Positions 29,360 through 32,209 of a stretch of DNA of 32,209 nt are shown here, piece by piece (position 1 is the stretch's first letter; each line of letters opens with the position of its first letter). The notes under the pieces were generated by a model, which saw only the letters and a program-made list of their open reading frames with translations, was not told the origin of the DNA and did not search any database. The stretch spans positions 1 to 32,209 of the forward strand of contig CAIVNB010000066.1 in assembly GCA_903907175.1 (NCBI GenBank). Reading direction: 5' to 3'. The DNA comes from an uncultured bacterium. Lineage in GTDB: Bacteria; Patescibacteriota; Minisyncoccia; Phycocordibacterales; UBA9973. Made by a program: the position numbers and the translations under genes.

Positions 29360-30451
29360 TTATACGTTCTCCTTTTCTGTTGGTTTAATTGTAAAGATTT
29401 TATTTATTGTTCCACTGTCCACGACAAGTGTTGAAACCTTAGCCCACTCTTTCATAGCTTCGGCAGTAATCTTTGCGTTAGCATCAGGCACAAGTTCAGT
29501 GATATTTCCTTGTGCATCTACTTTTGCAAGGCCAGTGTCGACAAGATATTTTTTTCGCCATTTTACAATTGGCTCCTGTTCGGCTTCGTATGCCTTTGCT
29601 TTTTGCTCAGCTACTTTCACATCTTGTTCTGCCGCCTTAACCCTCGCTTTTCCTGTTTCTTCCGCGATAGTTACATTTGCAAAAGAGGCCATTAATTCCC
29701 TAGACTTGTCATTCGCGGGATTGAAGTCTTTAAAAATAGACCTAAGCAATTCAAATCCAAAAGTTAGCAACCCTGGTTGGTCTACTGAATCGTTTGCGTG
29801 TCTTTTCATTTCTGAATCGAAATTATCTTTTTCTTCACAAGAATATTGATTAAGATCATGTAACGGCTTTTTGGCCACTAACCCTCTTAAACCCCCGTGA
29901 AGAATTTCATTGGCTGCTTCAAGCCAATTCTTAATACCAAACAAAGCTTTTGCTGGGTTTGTTAATTCCAGCATATTGTTTGTATAGGTATTTACAGCTG
30001 CTAGCTCTTCAGTATCCAGATTAGAAGTAACAGTAGGATATTCCACTCTCCATTCAAGGTGGTTAGATATCCCTGTGCGTGAAATGAGGCAATGTTTTGT
30101 TTCCTTGTCTTCCCAAATCATTACATCTCCATCTTGTTGTTCGCCTATCATTTTTTCTTTTGTATAGGTTAAGGGATATGTGTGAAGAGTGAAAAATGGC
30201 CAAAGGAAAAAATAAATGTTCCATCTCTTTTTTTCACCAGGAATCAGGTCAATAATGTCCCACTTTTGGAATCCACCCAGGATGTCTTCTCCTTTGTAGA
30301 TTGTCTTTCCTTCTATATTTTCGATGAAGGTATAGAGCTTTCCAAGCAACATAATTGCTTGGACGGTCCTTGCCTTTGGCATATAAAATGATTTTTTTAC
30401 CATTAAAAGCACAGTCCCGATTAATAATCCTAAAATAATTGTTGTTGTCAT
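29360..30451 (-). CDS. SPFH/band-7-like membrane scaffold protein
   Basis: A 363-residue protein. An N-terminal membrane helix (about 3-18) leads into a region resembling the SPFH (stomatin/prohibitin/flotillin) domain; the segment near 230-262 (FELLRSIFKDF) is typical in position. A coiled coil at about 262-300, rich in Ala, Glu and Lys (ETGKARVKAAEQDV), follows. SPFH proteins make oligomeric rings or lipid-domain scaffolds. Assignment rests on the layout and coiled coil, so it is moderate. AGGAGG lies 10 nt before its ATG, the only consensus SD in the window, and composition is less AT-rich than its surroundings. Strong promoter at 30628-30656. Confidence 0.68.
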   Translation of the reverse strand: MTTTIILGLLIGTVLLMVKKSFYMPKARTVQAIMLLGKLYTFIENIEGKTIYKGEDILGGFQKWDIIDLIPGEKKRWNIYFFLWPFFTLHTYPLTYTKEKMIGEQQDGDVMIWEDKETKHCLISRTGISNHLEWRVEYPTVTSNLDTEELAAVNTYTNNMLELTNPAKALFGIKNWLEAANEILHGGLRGLVAKKPLHDLNQYSCEEKDNFDSEMKRHANDSVDQPGLLTFGFELLRSIFKDFNPANDKSRELMASFANVTIAEETGKARVKAAEQDVKVAEQKAKAYEAEQEPIVKWRKKYLVDTGLAKVDAQGNITELVPDANAKITAEAMKEWAKVSTLVVDSGTINKIFTIKPTEKENV

Positions 30452-30499
30452 AATCCATCGGCCTCCTAAGCCGGTTGTTTTTTTTAAGTTAGTTTTTAT

Positions 30500-30590
30500 T
30501 TGATAATTTATTCGTTTGAAGGGCGAAATCTTTATATAACCCTCTTTCCAAGAGGGGGAGATTTAGCCACTTAAATGAATAAATTATCAA
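30500..30590. mobile_element. MITE-like 91-bp imperfect palindrome
   Basis: Perfect 14-bp termini TTGATAATTTATTC (30500-30513) and its complement (30577-30590) enclose a further imperfect stem (13 of 17 matching) and a core CCCTCTT/AAGAGGG (about 30540-30556). No ORF. It lies in the leader of the SPFH operon, so it would fold in that RNA. Copies elsewhere in the genome would show whether it is mobile; target duplication is not clear. Confidence 0.5.
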
Positions 30591-30627
30591 TATTTAACTT
30601 GTTTTTCAAAGATCCCTATATGCTACA

Positions 30628-30656
30628 AGTATAGCACAAACAAAGCAAAAAGTCAA
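30628..30656 (-). promoter_or_regulatory. Strong promoter of the SPFH operon
   Basis: On the minus strand TTGACT (30656-30651), 17 nt, TATACT (30633-30628), with TGC before it (extended -10). Start near 30621 gives a leader of about 170 nt that includes the 91-bp palindrome. The -35 lies inside the terminator of the upstream gene. Confidence 0.85.
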
Positions 30657-30675
30657 CCCTAGGGGCTGACTTTTT
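30647..30675 (-). terminator. Terminator of the Ig-repeat gene, overlapping the SPFH -35
   Basis: AAAAAGTCA and TGACTTTTT flank a CCC/GGG core (30647-30675). On the minus strand it ends in TTTTT, and its 3' arm is the TTGACTTTTT holding the next -35. Confidence 0.8.
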
Positions 30676-30695
30676 AGCTTAATTTATAATGTTAT

Positions 30696-31808
30696 TTATG
30701 CGTGTTTTAGAGGAGCTTGTCTTTCTCTGTCAGATACATAAAGCTTTCTCCATAATATTACTGCAATGAGAACAAGTATTGCGAAGAATAACCATCCAAA
30801 AAGACTTGAAGGCAAGAATCCACCTGATCCAAATAATGCATTTGCTGCTAGGTCGCTCGTTTGATTTTCATTACCTGATTGATTGTTTGTTGTGTTATTT
30901 TTTGAAGTACTTGAAGTGGTAGTTGTTTTTGAGGTATTTGAAGTATTCTTAGTAGTGGAAGATGAAGTAGTGTTTCCTAGGATAGCTGATGCTACTCTTA
31001 TGGTTTTTGTTTGATAAACAGATGTTCCATTAGAACTATAACCAGTTAGAGTGTATGTTGTTGTGTTAATAGGATGTACAACTTGGGAACCTGAGACACT
31101 TACAGTTCCGATATTTGAAATATTCATTGAATTACAACTATTAGTATCCCAAGTCAAAGTTGAAGAGTCGCCCCTATTAATGTAAGTTGAACTTGCATTG
31201 AAACTTGAAATTTCACAATTTAATCCTTGTACGGTTACAGTTCTAGACTTGGTGATAGCTTCTCCGTTTTGTCCATAAGCGGTTAAGATATATGTGGTTG
31301 GGACTAGGGGATAAACAACCTGAGAACCTGAACTATTCACACTTCCAATATTTGAAATACTTACTGAATTACAATTATTAGTATTCCAATTTAACGTAGA
31401 AGATCCGCCTGAATTAATATAACTGGAACTCACGTTAAAGTTTGGAATTTCACAATGTAGTTGCTGTACGGTCACTGTTCTTGATTGGTAAATAGATCCT
31501 CCATTTTGTCCATAAGCAGTTAACACATAAGTAGTTGTATACATTGGGTAAACAACTTGAGAGCCCGAGGTACTTACAGTTCCAATATTTGAAATGCTTA
31601 TTGAATTACAATTATTAGTATTCCAATTTACCGTTGAAGACCCACCTGGACTAATATAATTTGAACTTACATTGAAACTAGAAATTTCACAATTAAGTGG
31701 CTGAAAATCAGCCTTTGTAATTTCCGGTAACAAAAAAGTTGCGAAAACAAAGGTAGTTAATAATGCTAAAGTAAAAGATATTAAATTTTTGTTATTTATT
31801 TTAAACAT
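30696..31808 (-). CDS. Cell-surface adhesin with three Ig-like repeats
   Basis: A 370-residue protein. A signal peptide (about 1-33) is followed by three tandem repeats of exactly 79 residues (38-116, 117-195, 196-274), each beginning L[NH]CEI with a second Cys at repeat position 30 (NNCNS), consistent with a disulphide-pinned beta-sandwich. A Ser/Thr/Asn-rich stalk (about 277-325) and a C-terminal membrane helix (about 336-357, followed by RERQ) complete a wall-anchored adhesin layout. The ATG at 31808 is supported by a promoter that ends 7 nt before it; a longer in-frame reading would run through tRNA-Leu. Function as adhesin is inferred from architecture. Confidence 0.85.
   Translation of the reverse strand: MFKINNKNLISFTLALLTTFVFATFLLPEITKADFQPLNCEISSFNVSSNYISPGGSSTVNWNTNNCNSISISNIGTVSTSGSQVVYPMYTTTYVLTAYGQNGGSIYQSRTVTVQQLHCEIPNFNVSSSYINSGGSSTLNWNTNNCNSVSISNIGSVNSSGSQVVYPLVPTTYILTAYGQNGEAITKSRTVTVQGLNCEISSFNASSTYINRGDSSTLTWDTNSCNSMNISNIGTVSVSGSQVVHPINTTTYTLTGYSSNGTSVYQTKTIRVASAILGNTTSSSTTKNTSNTSKTTTTSSTSKNNTTNNQSGNENQTSDLAANALFGSGGFLPSSLFGWLFFAILVLIAVILWRKLYVSDRERQAPLKHA
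30987..31697 (-). repeat. Three tandem 237-bp coding repeats
   Basis: The Ig-like repeats at 31697-31461, 31460-31224 and 31223-30987 are equal in length and similar in both DNA and protein. The first two are closest, the third has diverged most. Confidence 0.85.
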
Positions 31809-31843
31809 GCTACCAGTATAGCATATCCTAATATAAAAGTCAA
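31808..31843 (-). promoter_or_regulatory. Promoter of the Ig-repeat gene, leaderless
   Basis: On the minus strand TTGACT (31843-31838), 17 nt, TATACT (31820-31815), with TGC before it. The -10 ends 7 nt before the A of the ATG at 31808. With a full -35 and extended -10, this is the best-supported leaderless start in the window. Confidence 0.85.
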
Positions 31844-31882
31844 GCCCTAATAGATACTTATAAATAAAGGTTAAAAATGATG

Positions 31883-31964
31883 TGCCCGAGGTGGGAATCG
31901 AACCCACATCCCTTGCGAGACACGATTTTAAGTCGTGCGCGTATACCAGTTCCGCCACTCGGGC
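31883..31964 (-). tRNA. tRNA-Leu (TAA)
   Basis: Minus-strand cloverleaf with acceptor GCCCGAG/CTCGGGC, a long variable arm (class II), anticodon stem CACGA/TCGTG around CTTAAAA (anticodon TAA), and T arm GTGGG/CCCAC. Discriminator A; CCA not encoded. Length 82 nt fits leucine. Confidence 0.95.
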
Positions 31965-31980
31965 ATTTTTTAATGACCTG

Positions 31981-32052
31981 AGGCCTGGGGCGGAATTGAA
32001 CCGCCGCATAGAGATTTTGCAGATCTCTGCCTTACCACTTGGCTACCAGGCC
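31981..32052 (-). tRNA. tRNA-Cys (GCA)
   Basis: Minus-strand cloverleaf: acceptor GGCCTGG/CCAGGCC, anticodon stem GAGAT/ATCTC around CTGCAAA (anticodon GCA), T arm GGCGG/CCGCC. Discriminator T73, the cysteine identity base. CCA not encoded. It is 16 nt upstream of tRNA-Leu in transcription order. Confidence 0.95.
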
Positions 32053-32060
32053 ATTTTTCT

Positions 32061-32088
32061 AGTCTAACATTTTTTAAAAAACTTTCAA
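32061..32088 (-). promoter_or_regulatory. Promoter of the tRNA-Cys/tRNA-Leu pair
   Basis: On the minus strand TTGAAA (32088-32083), 16 nt, TAGACT (32066-32061), with TGT before it (extended -10). The start falls a few bases before tRNA-Cys. Confidence 0.65.
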
Positions 32089-32134
32089 AATAGGAGAATT
32101 TATGATATCTTAAATATAGTTAAAAAATTTATTT

Positions 32135-32207
32135 CCGCCCTTAGCTCAGCTGGTAGAGCAGATCCCTCTTAAGGATAAGGTCCTCGGTTCGATCCCGAGA
32201 GGGCGGA
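32135..32207 (+). tRNA. tRNA-Lys (CTT)
   Basis: Acceptor CCGCCCT/AGGGCGG (32135-32141 with 32200-32206), D stem GCTC/GAGC, anticodon stem GATCC/GGATA around CTCTTAA (anticodon CTT), T arm CTCGG/CCGAG. Base pair 27-43 is a G-A mismatch. Discriminator A; the bases after it read CA, not CCA. The window ends 2 nt later. Confidence 0.9.
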
Positions 32208-32209
32208 CA

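Noticed and set aside
29310..29849. 179-residue plus-strand ORF opposite the SPFH gene
   Set aside because: It is antisense to a coiled-coil coding region, whose Ala/Glu codons produce long open antisense frames; no promoter or known domain.
31809..32009. N-terminal extension of the Ig-repeat protein
   Set aside because: The extension reads through tRNA-Leu and into tRNA-Cys, and a signal peptide plus promoter mark the start at 31808.

Overview
The window looks like chromosomal DNA of a Patescibacteria (Candidate Phyla Radiation) cell, most like Parcubacteria/Nomurabacteria. The signs are low GC, very short intergenic gaps, tRNAs without an encoded CCA end, shortened Mur ligases, an array of TrbC/VirB2-like pilins, and several Cys-rich or surface families typical of that radiation. 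Placement is by family resemblance only.

Layout. (1) 1-340: the last ~60 nt of a 16S rRNA, then stem-loops and a terminator; no 23S follows, so the rRNA genes appear unlinked. (2) 338-1855: an ATP-grasp (Ddl-like) gene, tRNA-Pro, an unassigned structured RNA with its own promoter and terminator, and a 23-residue Lys/Ala-rich peptide gene. (3) 1855-5773: secA and small genes (DUF1653, DUF3750-like, two unknowns). (4) 5844-17281: two consecutive transcription units carrying murE, murD and murC, interleaved with three paralogous Cys-rich zinc-ribbon proteins, an amphi-Trp protein, an MTH1-like Nudix enzyme, and two S51-type peptidase-like genes. (5) 17395-23947: a secreted glucosaminidase-like protein, ribosomal protein S1 (minus strand), an MBL-fold protein, a one-TM protein, gyrA, and a methyltransferase. 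(6) 23973-28483: an orphan substrate-binding protein and five pilin-like genes. (7) 28550-32052, minus strand: a membrane protein/SPFH operon, an Ig-repeat surface protein, tRNA-Leu and tRNA-Cys; tRNA-Lys closes the window on the plus strand.

The most striking signal joins several regions. The 16S 3' end keeps the helix-45 hairpin and GGAT, but where CACCTCC should follow it reads TAATTCA, so there is no anti-Shine-Dalgarno. In keeping with this, nearly all start codons lack a GGAGG-like site, and at six genes (338, 1855, 10480, 19955, 23417, and 31808 on the minus strand) an extended or consensus -10 box ends 7-8 nt before the ATG, which predicts leaderless mRNAs. Terminators often butt against these promoters. 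The only clear SD-like sequences precede the two genes of the SPFH operon, which is also visibly less AT-rich and may be acquired.

Together the genes cover peptidoglycan synthesis and remodelling, protein export, and a surface apparatus (pilins, adhesin, binding protein) expected in an episymbiotic small-genome bacterium. The best candidates for undescribed biology are SD-free/leaderless initiation, the Cys-rich family inside the mur cluster, the pilin array, and the small RNA at about 1355-1486.
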